Source: CBDCCT01 sp965214995
Lineage (GTDB): Bacteria; Deinococcota; Deinococci; Deinococcales; Trueperaceae
Direction: 5' to 3'
Length of the DNA: 64,000 nucleotides
Assembly: GCA_965214995.1 (NCBI GenBank)
Contig: CBDCCT010000002.1
Span: 5,022,001 to 5,086,000 of the forward strand
Notes under the pieces: generated by a model
What the model was told of the DNA's origin: nothing
Database searches by the model: none
The model's input: only the letters and a program-made list of their open reading frames with translations
Translations under genes and position numbers: made by a program
Part shown: piece by piece, positions 32,953 to 41,235 of the stretch
Position numbering within the stretch: position 1 is the first letter of the stretch
Layout of the letters: every line of letters begins with the position of its first letter

Positions 32953-34000
32953 TCAGCGCGGGTAGGATCAGCTCGCTCAACAGCCGGTCGGCCGCCTTGC
33001 GAAGCCGCGCGTCGGAGAGCGCGAGCAGCTCGACCCGCGCCAGAAGCGGATGGGCAAGGTTCCCGCCGTCACCCCCCTGAAACCGGTCCAGCGCCCCCGC
33101 GTCCAGAAGCGTCGCCTCCGGTACGAAACGCTCGAGCAGGACGACGTCGGCGTCCCCGTCCGCCGGGGGTAAGCGGAGCCCGACCGCCGTCGCCTTGGCC
33201 TCGCCGCTCGGGACGTGCAGCGTCAGGGTCGCGGGCTTGAGGTAGCGGGTCATCTCATCGGCGGCGTACTCTCCGCCGACGAGAACGCCCTCAAGGTTTT
33301 CTGCACGAGCGAGCAGGTCCGGTAAGGCATTTCTGCTCGCGCCCCAGCCGCTCGGCCGCAACGCGGGGCGTAGCTGCTCTAGGTAGCCAAACTCCCAGCG
33401 TTCATGCAATTGCGCGGGGTCGCGCAGCATGAGCGCGCCGCTCCTGGCGCGGTAGAGGTGCCTTGCTTCCTCCAGCTTGCGTATGGTGGAGGAAACCTTG
33501 CCTAAGGACACCCCAGTCGCGGCGCTCATCTCCCGGTAGGTCGCCCTACGTAGCCGCGGCGCCACCAGGAGGGCGTAGATCAGCTCGAGGTCGGCGGCCG
33601 TAAAGCCGTTTGCGCTCGGCTTATGCTCGGGCTTATTCCCTAACACAAGAACGTAGGCGGCGGGGCTGTCGAGAAAAACGTTCCCCGCACCGTCGGCGAA
33701 CTCGACGCGTTCGGCCAACAGCCTCTCCGCGACCGCGGGCGTTAGGTAGGGCGCGAGCAGCAGGGGCGGCTTGTTGTAGTGCCGGCTGTGGCGTTCGAGC
33801 TGCGCCAGGACCGCCGGGAGCGTGGTGGTGGTCACGCTGCGCCTGACCTCCGCCACATATGAGCAACCCCCCGCCCGGCTCCGGATGTCTAGCAAAGCAT
33901 CTGCTCGTGTTTGGTTGACGCCCTCGGCTTCCTTGACCATGACCTCGAGACCGGGGAAGCTCCTGAGGGAGTCAATGGGAGCCTGTATGTCGTTATCCAT
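32936..34000 (-). CDS. AbiEi-type (type IV) antitoxin / transcriptional autorepressor
   Basis: A 354-residue protein starting at the ATG at 34000 (a GTG two codons upstream is also possible). Residues about 125-195 form a winged helix (AATGVSLGKVSSTIRKLEEARHL in parts), preceded by a restriction-endonuclease-like N-terminal region (ALLDIRSRAG...YVAEVR) and followed by the AbiEi C-terminal domain (GVLVGGEYAADEMTRYL). Such proteins pair with AbiEii nucleotidyltransferase toxins in phage-exclusion modules and bind inverted repeats in their own promoter. A perfect 15-bp inverted repeat abuts the start codon. The partner toxin gene downstream is deleted internally. Confidence 0.78.
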   Translation of the reverse strand: MDNDIQAPIDSLRSFPGLEVMVKEAEGVNQTRADALLDIRSRAGGCSYVAEVRRSVTTTTLPAVLAQLERHSRHYNKPPLLLAPYLTPAVAERLLAERVEFADGAGNVFLDSPAAYVLVLGNKPEHKPSANGFTAADLELIYALLVAPRLRRATYREMSAATGVSLGKVSSTIRKLEEARHLYRARSGALMLRDPAQLHERWEFGYLEQLRPALRPSGWGASRNALPDLLARAENLEGVLVGGEYAADEMTRYLKPATLTLHVPSGEAKATAVGLRLPPADGDADVVLLERFVPEATLLDAGALDRFQGGDGGNLAHPLLARVELLALSDARLRKAADRLLSELILPALSVSGA

Positions 34001-34053
34001 GTTCACATATTAGCATGTGTTTATGCAACATGAACGCGTGCTAATATGTGAAC
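34001..34053 (-). promoter_or_regulatory. Perfect 15-bp inverted repeat at the AbiEi-type gene start (operator)
   Basis: GTTCACATATTAGCA (34001-34015) and TGCTAATATGTGAAC (34039-34053) are exact inverted copies with a 23-bp spacer, directly upstream of the ATG. Their spacing and place fit autoregulation as described for AbiEi proteins, which bind paired inverted repeats. Confidence 0.75.
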
Positions 34054-34066
34054 ATTAAACTAAACC

Positions 34067-34623
34067 ACTACCATCTGAAGATGGTAGTTTGTAAGCATCC
34101 AGACTGGAAGTCGGGGCTTACTCTAAAGAGATGTTCTCCTCGTCATGCTGTTTATGCGCGTCATAGTGGTTGCTGATGTAAGCGTCTATCACATCGTCTG
34201 TAACGTTCCCGCTGGTGGCGCTGAAGTAGCCGCGTGCCCCCATGCGTCGTCCCCAGTAGCGCTTCTTGAGTTCTGGAAACTCTTGCTGCACCTTCCTAGA
34301 GCTTCTTCCTTTGGCTCTCTTGACAAACTCACTCACCGAGATGTGCGGCGGGATTGACACCAGCAGGATGCTGATGCTACCAGCTCAAAGGTGGATGTGG
34401 TCGCTCGACACCACCCGTTCATTATCTTGACGTTCATCTCCTCGGCTACTTGTGAGACTATCGTCCTTACCCGCTTTTGCAACTCACCTAAGCAGCACCC
34501 GGTAACGGTACTTCGTAATCCACACCAGGTGGTAGTGGTGGTGATAGAACGTATGACTCCCCCGCGTATACCTCTCCATCCCTCAACTCTAAACGCTGAA
34601 GCGTCTCCCATCTGGAAGATGGG
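34067..34623 (-). mobile_element. IS200/IS605-family element relic
   Basis: The tract is bounded by two small hairpins: ACTACCATCT/AGATGGTAGT with a 2-nt loop (34067-34088) and CCCATCT/AGATGGG with a 3-nt loop (34607-34623), the kind of subterminal structure that IS200/IS605 transposases recognise. Between them lies a broken TnpA gene. The AbiEi operator ends only 13 bp from the first hairpin. Confidence 0.65.
34118..34579 (-). pseudogene. tnpA: IS200/IS605 TnpA (HUH) transposase, frameshifted
   Basis: Three frames must be joined: an ATG at 34579 opens TFYHHHYHLVWITKYRYRV, then LGELQKRVRTIVSQVAEEM, then VVSSDHIHL (the HUH metal-binding pair) and finally SIPPHISVSEFVKRAKGR, RYWGRRMGARGYF and VTDDVIDAYISNH, whose tyrosine is the likely nucleophile. 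At least two frameshifts separate these blocks. The longest intact piece is the 80-codon C-terminal frame 34118-34360. Confidence 0.75.
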
Positions 34624-34658
34624 GGCTTTGCACCTTTTAGAGGACAGTCAACGTATCG

Positions 34659-34763
34659 GTGGCTGTCGCGGAACTGCGGGAGCGCGGATTCTTGGAGGGC
34701 ACGCGGGGGTCGTACCGCCTCAACCTCCGGGCGCTCGCGTCGCTTCTCGAGCAGCCACGGTAG
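34659..34763 (+). pseudogene. Short C-terminal fragment, possibly of a winged-helix regulator
   Basis: Thirty-four codons read VAVAELRERGFLEGTRGSYR and end at a TAG. The pattern looks like the last helix and wing of a small regulator cut off by the adjacent IS200 element. No start or family can be assigned. Confidence 0.25.
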
Positions 34764-34828
34764 AGGGGATGGGAGTTTATAATTGGCGGGACGTGACACC
34801 TAGAGCTCTTGACCTGAAAGGGGAACAC

Positions 34829-35527
34829 ATGAAGCTCATAAAGATGTTTGCGGTTGCGTTGCTCGTGTTGGCGCTCGCCGGGGCGCAGTACGACTTTGAT
34901 GCGCAGCGCGAAACGATGGTGGAGGAAGGGGTTATCGACTTCGGCATCACCGACGACGCGGTCATCGCGGCGCTGAGCGCCGTGCCTCGCCATGAATTCG
35001 TCACCGAGGAGTACCTCGCCCAAGCCTACGAGAACCACCCGCTCCCCATCGGTTTTGGTCAGACCATCTCGCAGCCCTACATCGTCGCGCTGATGACCGA
35101 GGCGGCCGATATCGAGGCGGGGGACAAGGTGTTAGAGATAGGCACCGGCTCGGGCTATCAGGCGGCGGTGCTGGCGGAAGTGGCCGACGAGGTCCATTCG
35201 GTCGAGATTATCGGCCCCCTGGCCGAACGTGCGGAAGCGGACCTGGCGAGCCTGGGCTACGACAATGTGGAGGTCTATCACGCCGACGGTTACTTCGGCC
35301 TGCCGGACGAAGCGCCTTTCGACGCCATTTTGGTCACTGCCGCGCCCGACCACATCCCGCAGCCGCTCGTGCAGCAGCTCGCGGTGGGGGGCAGCCTGGT
35401 GATTCCGGTGGGGCCGGTGGGGGGCTACCAGACCCTTTGGAAGCTGACCAAGGTGGGCGAGGACGAGGTAAGAACCGAAAACTTGGGCGGCGTGAGCTTC
35501 GTGCCGTTTACGCGGGAGGAGCAGTAA
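34829..35527 (+). CDS. pcm: Exported protein-L-isoaspartate O-methyltransferase homologue
   Basis: A 232-residue protein: a signal-peptide-like N-terminus (basic KLIK, hydrophobic FAVALLVLALAGA) and then the PCM fold. Family motifs are clear: RHEFV, PLPIGFGQTISQPY (substrate site), the SAM motif VLEIGTGSGYQAAVLA, and FDAILVTAAPDHIP. The enzyme repairs isoaspartyl residues in aged proteins with SAM. Most PCMs are cytoplasmic; the leader suggests export. A TATAAT box lies at 34778-34783 and an AAAGGGG ribosome binding site precedes the ATG. The frame is open far upstream through the IS200 relic, which I do not regard as coding. Confidence 0.88.
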   Translation: MKLIKMFAVALLVLALAGAQYDFDAQRETMVEEGVIDFGITDDAVIAALSAVPRHEFVTEEYLAQAYENHPLPIGFGQTISQPYIVALMTEAADIEAGDKVLEIGTGSGYQAAVLAEVADEVHSVEIIGPLAERAEADLASLGYDNVEVYHADGYFGLPDEAPFDAILVTAAPDHIPQPLVQQLAVGGSLVIPVGPVGGYQTLWKLTKVGEDEVRTENLGGVSFVPFTREEQ

Positions 35528-35543
35528 CGCTCCTCCCCAACAA

Positions 35544-37970
35544 TTACCCCCACCTCCAGAAGACCGCCAGCGCCCCCGCGTAGGCCGCCGCGCCCAGCCA
35601 CAGCACCGCCGAGAAGCCCGCCGAGAGGGCGATGAGAACCGCTAGCACCGCGCTGATGACCGAGAAGGAGCCGTTGACGGCCCAGGCCCAAGGCACGAGC
35701 GCGGCGTGGTGCCGCTCCACCACGCGCAGCCCCGCGGCAAAGGGAAGCCCCATGAAGTAGCCCAGGGGGGCGAGCGCCAGCACGGTGAAAAGGAGCCGCC
35801 CCCCCTCGGGCAGGCGCAACGCCAGGGCCGAAAAAGGGGGCAGGAGAAGGGGGTAGAGGACAATAACGACCACCAGCGCGCCGAGCCCCCAGGTGAGACG
35901 CCAGCGCCGCACGGTAAAGGAGCCCAGGCCGGAAAAGAGCAGCAGGCCCAGCAGGATGACCGCCAGCGCCGTGACCGGCTGTCCCAGCACCAGAATAAAA
36001 CGCTGCGACAGGGACACCTCGACAAACAAAAAGGCCAGCCCCAAGAGGGCGAAGTAGACGAGGACGCGCCAGGCTGGGAGGCTCGAGCGCGCCGCCCCCA
36101 CCCCTCCCACAACCCGCCTCAGCCTCGAGCGCAGAAGCAGCGGACCGAGGACGAACACCGCCGCCGCCAGCGTCACCAGCACGAGGAGCGCCACCAGCAC
36201 GAAGAAGCCGCTGCCTCCGAAGGGCTGCCAGGTGCGGCCCAGGCTCGCCAGAATCTCCGGCGTCTGCCGCCATTTAAAGAAGTGAAAGAAGAAGGGGCGG
36301 TCGTCGGTGGTGGGGCGGATGTCGAAGCGGTAGTCTTCATATACCTCCTCGGGATGCTCGAGAATCTCCACAAAAAGCTCGTGGTAAACGGGTTCGGGCA
36401 GCACGTTGTAGCGGTTGAGCTCGTCCGCTGTGATGCCCGGGTAATACACGCCGTCGAAACCCCGCCCCTGCAAAAAGGCGCGGATGGTCTCGACCTCCTC
36501 GGCGGAAAGCGGGTTTTCGCTCGCGATGACCGTCATCGTGCGCAGGCTGCGAAAGGCGGCGAGGTGGGTTTCCGGTTCGCGGCCACTCTCAGCCAGCGCC
36601 TCGGCCACGGTGCCAAACAGACGCGCGGACTCGCTCGGCGGCGTCTGCAACCAGCGGGTGACGACGAGGAGCCCCCCCTCCTCTAGCGCGCGCAGGTAGT
36701 CACGAAAGGCTTGGGCGGTGTAGAGGTAGCTCTCGGTCAGGCTGTAGGCCCCCGAGGTGACGGGCCGGTGCGGGTCGGTGAGCGCGACCATGACCAGGGG
36801 GAAGGCGCGGGGCTCGAGCGCCCGCGCGTACACGCGGCTCGCCTGCTCGACCACCTCGACCTCGTCGCGAGTGTAGAGCCCGCCGGTCGGCTCGCGGTAC
36901 GGGCCTCTCAAGGTGTCAATGACCAGCCCCTGCTCCTCGACCGCCGTCACGCGGGACGCGCCCGCCCCCAGGGCCAAGAGCACGTCCAGCCCCGTGCCCG
37001 CACCCAGCACCAGCGTCTCGGCCTCGGGGCGGAGTTCGTAGGCCAGGCCGATGGGCAGAGAGTCGGCCAGAAGCGCCGCCTCTTCCGCGTCGGGGGCAAG
37101 CTTGGTCACGGGCAGCAGCGTGCCGCCGTCCAAGATGAGCCCCGCCTGCGGGGGCGGCCCGACCGGCGAGAGCAGGCTCAAACCCGGCATCGAGTGGATG
37201 GTGGAGCTTTCGACCACGTCTAAGCGCGCGGTCGCGTCCCAGTCGGTGAGCACGTGCTCGGTGTCGAGCGCCAGCAGGAGCTGCGACAGCGTCTTGTAGG
37301 GCGAGAGCCGCTGGGCGAAAAGGTCGGGCGGCCTCGCGAGCAGCCCCACCCCAACCACGACGAGGCCGACGAGCAGGAGCGCGCTGGCGACGCCTCCGGG
37401 ACGCCGCAGCGCCTCCCTCCTTAAAAATAGCCCGCCCGACGCCACCCCCAAGAGGGCGGCCGACATCACCGTGCCAACGCCGCCGAAAGCGTCGAGCGCC
37501 AACAGTGAGCCGAGCGAGCCCAGGGCCGAGCCGACGAGGTTGGCCCCGTAGACGAGGTGAGAGCGCCCCCTTTCCCCCGCCGCCATGAGTTCGCCGCCGA
37601 TAAGAAGGCCGCTAAACGTAAAAGGCACGGCGGCGGCCAGAAAGTAGAGCGCCAGGTAGAGGGGCTGCCTGGGGTCCCAGGCGATGCTGAACGAGTCGAA
37701 AGGCAGGTAGTTGATGGTGAGGTACGCGCCCACCGTGGTGACGCCGAAGCCCAGACAGAGCGGGAGCGGCGCGAAAGGCCGCCCCCTCACGCTCAGGAGC
37801 GACCCGCTCGCGCCGAAGCCTAAGAGCGCCAAACTGATAGCCATAAAGGCGAAGTGGTAAAACTGCCCCACCGCGAAAAGGCGCAGAAGCGCGAGCTGCA
37901 AGAGGAAAGTGGCGGCGGAGAGGAGGGCGACGCCCAGATAGGGCAGGTAAAGGGCCACTAGAACCCCCAC
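35544..37970 (-). CDS. Spermidine-synthase-like membrane-fused methyltransferase-fold protein
   Basis: An 808-residue protein. About six or seven membrane segments at the N-terminus (to about residue 215) and six at the C-terminus (about 610-805) flank a soluble domain with the SAM-binding loop LVLGAGTGLDVLLALG (near 345) and an acidic end of the next strand (VTAVEE), as in spermidine-synthase-fold proteins fused to transporter-like membrane parts. The segment RPTTDDRPFFFHFFKW (near 575) is typical of this unnamed family. The aminopropyl-transferase function is unproven and the catalytic Asp is not obvious. The start GTG overlaps the upstream esterase-like gene by 13 bp, so they are co-translated. 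Confidence 0.75.
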   Translation of the reverse strand: MGVLVALYLPYLGVALLSAATFLLQLALLRLFAVGQFYHFAFMAISLALLGFGASGSLLSVRGRPFAPLPLCLGFGVTTVGAYLTINYLPFDSFSIAWDPRQPLYLALYFLAAAVPFTFSGLLIGGELMAAGERGRSHLVYGANLVGSALGSLGSLLALDAFGGVGTVMSAALLGVASGGLFLRREALRRPGGVASALLLVGLVVVGVGLLARPPDLFAQRLSPYKTLSQLLLALDTEHVLTDWDATARLDVVESSTIHSMPGLSLLSPVGPPPQAGLILDGGTLLPVTKLAPDAEEAALLADSLPIGLAYELRPEAETLVLGAGTGLDVLLALGAGASRVTAVEEQGLVIDTLRGPYREPTGGLYTRDEVEVVEQASRVYARALEPRAFPLVMVALTDPHRPVTSGAYSLTESYLYTAQAFRDYLRALEEGGLLVVTRWLQTPPSESARLFGTVAEALAESGREPETHLAAFRSLRTMTVIASENPLSAEEVETIRAFLQGRGFDGVYYPGITADELNRYNVLPEPVYHELFVEILEHPEEVYEDYRFDIRPTTDDRPFFFHFFKWRQTPEILASLGRTWQPFGGSGFFVLVALLVLVTLAAAVFVLGPLLLRSRLRRVVGGVGAARSSLPAWRVLVYFALLGLAFLFVEVSLSQRFILVLGQPVTALAVILLGLLLFSGLGSFTVRRWRLTWGLGALVVVIVLYPLLLPPFSALALRLPEGGRLLFTVLALAPLGYFMGLPFAAGLRVVERHHAALVPWAWAVNGSFSVISAVLAVLIALSAGFSAVLWLGAAAYAGALAVFWRWG

Positions 37971-39394
37971 GGGTAGAGTTCGGGCGGCCTCCTGTCGAGC
38001 GGCTCGATATGTAGCGGGTGGAGCGCCCTCGTTTCGTAAAGGAAAATAAAGGCGTCGTAGCGCTCGGGCAGCACGGTGGGTACGTAGTTGCCGCGCTCGA
38101 AGAGGGGGTTATATACCACCCCGATGGCGCGGTGGCCGAGGGGGGCGAGGAAGGGTTCACCCTCGAGCGCCTCCGTAATGAGCAACCAATCCCTTTCACT
38201 AACCTCGGCGAAAAGGCTTTCCCAGCTTCCCTCGGTGGCGGGTGGCACGTCAAGCTCCTGCATCGGCGCGCCCCACCTTTCGGCGGCGACGACCGTCCCG
38301 TGATGCGAGCCGAAGCCGACCAGCACGGTGTCTTCCGCCCCGTAGCGCTCGCGCACGAGCTGGCCTAAGTTGACCATGCCTTGCGCGGCCATCGGGGTGG
38401 CTCGAGCGTCCCCGACGTGCGTGTTGTGCTCCCAGACAATGGCCTTGGCGTCGGGTTCGTAGTGACGCAGGAGGCGGTCCAGTGTGTCGGCCATATGAAC
38501 GTCCCGCACGTTCCAGGAGCGCGCGTTGTCCCGGACCATCGCCTGATAGTAGCCTTCGGCGTTGGTCAGCACGAAGGCGTTTTGCAGGAGGTTGAACTTC
38601 GTCTCAGCGTCGTCGAGCTCGAGCCCGCGTATCTCCATAAGGAGGGCGGCCACTTCCTCCTCGCAGGTGAGGGGGACGCTCAGGGTGGCTCGCGCGTAGG
38701 CTTGTTCGTCCTCGTTGAAGGGTTCAAAGCAGCTCTCGACCTCCCTGGCGGCCTCGCGCGCTTCCGGTAGCGCCTCCCCGTTCTCCTCCAGGTAGTCCAG
38801 AATCACCGCCAGCGACTCCCAGAGGCTGTAGACGTCGAGGCCGTAGAAGCCGACCTCCTGCGTTTCCGGCAGCCCTTCGTTATGCTCCCTAAGCCACTCG
38901 GCAAAGGCCACCACCTCCCAGTTGGCCCACATCCAGGTGGGCCAGCGAGAAAAAGCGTGGAGCACGTCGTAGGCGTTTTCCTCCCCTGGCGCGTCACCCT
39001 TGACGTAGCGGCTCACCCGGTAGCTGTCGGGCCAGTCCCCCTCGACGGCGACGAACGAGAAGCCCTTCTCGGTGATGAGCCGCTGGCTGATACGCGCACG
39101 CCAGGTGTAGTATTCGGAGGTACCGTGTGAGGCTTCGCCCAACAGCACGACGCGGGCATCGCCGATGCGCTCCAAAAGCGGCTCTAGGTCATCGGCGTCC
39201 TCTAGGTCATAAGCGACGCGCTGTATCTCTTGCTTTCTCGAGGCCTCCCCTTCGGTTAAAGGAGCCTCCTGTGCCCAGCCAACCCCGGCAATACTCGCCA
39301 CCGCCAAAAGCACCCATATCACGCGCCATCGCAGCTTCTGGTGTCCGGCTATCAAACAAACCGCCCACCCCCCCGGCTCTCGGTTCTTCGCCAT
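37958..39394 (-). CDS. Erythromycin-esterase-family protein, exported
   Basis: A 478-residue protein with a hydrophobic signal segment (RVIWVLLAVASIAGVGWAQ, ending near residue 42) and the family blocks LLGEASHGTSEYYTWRARI (catalytic Glu/His region near residue 85), AVEGDWPDS, FYGLDVYS and WEHNTHVGDARA (near 315). The family includes macrolide esterases but many members have unknown hydrolase roles, so resistance should not be assumed. An AGGGGA ribosome binding site precedes the ATG. It is the first gene of a pair with the spermidine-synthase-like membrane protein. Confidence 0.85.
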   Translation of the reverse strand: MAKNREPGGWAVCLIAGHQKLRWRVIWVLLAVASIAGVGWAQEAPLTEGEASRKQEIQRVAYDLEDADDLEPLLERIGDARVVLLGEASHGTSEYYTWRARISQRLITEKGFSFVAVEGDWPDSYRVSRYVKGDAPGEENAYDVLHAFSRWPTWMWANWEVVAFAEWLREHNEGLPETQEVGFYGLDVYSLWESLAVILDYLEENGEALPEAREAAREVESCFEPFNEDEQAYARATLSVPLTCEEEVAALLMEIRGLELDDAETKFNLLQNAFVLTNAEGYYQAMVRDNARSWNVRDVHMADTLDRLLRHYEPDAKAIVWEHNTHVGDARATPMAAQGMVNLGQLVRERYGAEDTVLVGFGSHHGTVVAAERWGAPMQELDVPPATEGSWESLFAEVSERDWLLITEALEGEPFLAPLGHRAIGVVYNPLFERGNYVPTVLPERYDAFIFLYETRALHPLHIEPLDRRPPELYPWGF

Positions 39395-39711
39395 GCTGTC
39401 CCCTCTCTAACGCCAGAACTAACCCCAAGATAGCGAATGGACCACTCCCGCCTCCAGCGCCCCTACGGCCCGTGAGTGGCCCTCGAAGATCTTTGCCAAA
39501 GACGTGTTCATAGCTTTTAGTACCCAGATTCGCAGACAAACCCTGATGTGCCTACAGTTTAGCACGCTTCCCGACGGTAACCAGATCGGAAGCCCTATCA
39601 CAAAACGCTCCTGCGAGCGACTTCTAAGATGCGACGAACAAGAAAGGGAAAGAGAACCCTTTCATTATAGAGAAAACCGTGAGATCAAGGCTCACGCAAG
39701 AGGAGGCGCAC
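39395..39711. other. Divergent intergenic region, no gene seen
   Basis: About 317 bp upstream of both the esterase-like gene and the small zinc-ribbon gene. Apart from a short GTGAG/CTCAC inverted repeat near 39679-39695 and an AT-rich CATTATAG near 39663, I see no structure. Confidence 0.4.
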
Positions 39712-39810
39712 ATGGCCCGCTGTGAAACCTGTGGCAACGACTATGACAAGAGCTTTGAGGTCGTCAAGGACGGCGCCTCGCACACCTTCGACTCCAGGGC
39801 CACTCACTGA
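39712..39810 (+). pseudogene. Truncated small CxxC zinc-ribbon protein
   Basis: A good GAGGAGG precedes an ATG that opens MARCETCGNDYDKSFEVV and HTFDS, matching the start of short zinc-ribbon proteins with a first CxxC pair. After FDS the expected continuation (a FECAIH-type block with a second CxxC) is replaced by RATH and a stop, giving 32 codons. The second metal pair is lost, so the gene is probably broken by the rearrangement that left the debris downstream. Confidence 0.5.
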
Positions 39811-39940
39811 ACGCGCCGACCTTAGTGGCGACGGGACGGGTGAAGGGAACGCGGACCGCTCTAGCTCGAATCTCCTGGATGGTTAGGTTTTCTGTTCGCT
39901 TTGCGCTTAACAGCACATCGTCCTCCTATAACTCCCGACG

Positions 39941-40240
39941 TTAGATACCGACAACAGGCCGAACGGGCCTCCTTTCCTGAATAGGCAAATGAAGCGAAAA
40001 GGCCAGCACCCCGAGCGCCACCGCCAGAAGCCACACCAGGTCGTAAGTCCCAGTGCCTCAAAGACCAAACCACCCCAAGCGCCCAAAAAGCTGCCCAATT
40101 GGTGATAAAAACACGACGCCGTAGGATGCCCAAACCCTCGGTGACCGGGATGAGAAAGACCCCGAACGCCTGACGCCCATGCTGGGCGTGACGACCAGCG
40201 CGGCGCAGGCGATAACGACGCCCGCGCGCTCCCGCTTGGT
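39941..40240 (-). pseudogene. MFS transporter, C-terminal relic with several frameshifts
   Basis: Pieces in three frames read TPSMGVR, GVFLIPVTEG, GSFLGAWGGLVFEALG and YDLVWLLAVALGVLAFSLHL then PIQERRPVRP before a stop at 39941. In this order they match the last two or three helices of a major facilitator protein. No start or N-terminal half remains. Confidence 0.6.
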
Positions 40241-40767
40241 CACGCCACGCCCAGCAGTTCGGCGGTGCCTGCGTACCCGACGTCCGCGAGCCGCGCCCCG
40301 GCAGCGGCAAAAAAGTCGGCTTCCGCGCTCAGACCCAGACCGTCTACCAAGCGGTTTAGCGTGTTGAAGATGCAGGTGAGCAAAGCGAACTGCGCCACCG
40401 CGTCTTCGGACCAGCCTTCAGCCAGCAGAGCCGACACGTGTTCAGGGGTGACACTACCAGGAGACAGCGTGAGGGTGCGGACGTAAGCGAACGCGGGCTG
40501 CCAGCGCGCGCCGCCGTACTCAGGCTCGCCTCTACTCGGCGGGGTGATACCGCAAACCGCAGCCGCTTCGCCGTGAACGCCTCGGCAGTAGTCACAGCCG
40601 TTGAGCTGTGAGACGAACGCACCGAGCAGTTCGCCTTCGGCCCTCGAGACCTCGTCGGTGAGCGTAAACGCCGTCTCCGCCAGACCGAGCACGTGTCTGG
40701 CGAGTGGCGGGTAGCGTTTGTAAACATCAAGCAGGGTGCTGTTCTCAAAACTCGGCAGGTGCGCCAC
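40240..40767 (-). CDS. AhpD/carboxymuconolactone-decarboxylase-like peroxidase-related protein
   Basis: A 175-residue all-helical protein with the CDYCRGVHG motif (near residues 58-66), the redox CxxC plus proximal histidine of AhpD-like alkylhydroperoxidases. The length fits the peroxidase-related subgroup. It starts directly after an SDR fragment ends and ends where an MFS relic begins, so both neighbours are broken while this gene looks intact. Likely role: peroxide defence or an uncharacterised redox reaction. Confidence 0.82.
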   Translation of the reverse strand: MAHLPSFENSTLLDVYKRYPPLARHVLGLAETAFTLTDEVSRAEGELLGAFVSQLNGCDYCRGVHGEAAAVCGITPPSRGEPEYGGARWQPAFAYVRTLTLSPGSVTPEHVSALLAEGWSEDAVAQFALLTCIFNTLNRLVDGLGLSAEADFFAAAGARLADVGYAGTAELLGVA

Positions 40768-40985
40768 CTACATCGCCCGCCCGCCGCTGACCTGCACGAT
40801 TTCCCCTGTCGTAAAGCTCGCGTCGTCCGAGGCGAGAAAAGCGGCGACGCCCGCGATGTCCGACGGCTGCCCCGTGCGCCTAAGCGGGGTGGCCGCGATG
40901 ATGGCGTTCTTGCGCTGGCCCAGCCCAGCTTCGACATAGAGGTCGGTTTCGATCACGCCCGGCGCGACGGCGTTCACGGTGATGC
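40768..40985 (-). pseudogene. Short-chain dehydrogenase, C-terminal fragment
   Basis: The fragment begins right after a stop codon at GITVNAVAPGVIETDL and runs through RRTGQPSDIAGVAAFLAS and TTGEIVQVSGG, the last third of an SDR. The NAD(P)-binding TGxxxGxG and the catalytic Tyr-x3-Lys are missing. It was cut at the junction near 40986. Confidence 0.75.
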
Positions 40986-41235
40986 CTTAGATTTCCCTTG
41001 CTGACCGGCCTTTCTTGCCTGCCGAGCCTCGCAGGAGGCGTCTCAGACGTGGTTGCCAAAACAGGCGACACTCTTGTTAACGGCACCTATAACTTCTCGC
41101 AACTCGACTCATAAAGCGCCTGAACCTATTTGGCGTGTAATAGCTTAACGATAGCTTTCGCAGGGATGTGCCATATGACCCCGGTTCCTCTAAGGTCTTA
41201 ACCCCTCGAAGGTGAACTTCCGAGCCGCGCGGTAG
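40986..41235 (+). other. Rearranged spacer with an unassigned C-terminal-looking fragment
   Basis: On the plus strand about 43 codons (LLTGLSCLPSLAGGV ... NGTYNFSQLDS) run to a TAA at 41112-41114 without a start codon. It looks like the tail of a gene joined to the SDR fragment, but I do not recognise it. The remaining 120 bp before the ABC ATPase stop hold nothing I can name. Confidence 0.25.

Noticed and set aside
34391..34828. Upstream extension of the isoaspartyl methyltransferase ORF
   Set aside because: It runs through the IS200 relic and its hairpin; the ATG at 34829 has a ribosome binding site and a signal peptide.
35706..36686. Plus-strand ORF of 326 codons
   Set aside because: Extremely polar Gln/Arg/Glu-rich translation opposite the membrane segments of the spermidine-synthase-like protein.
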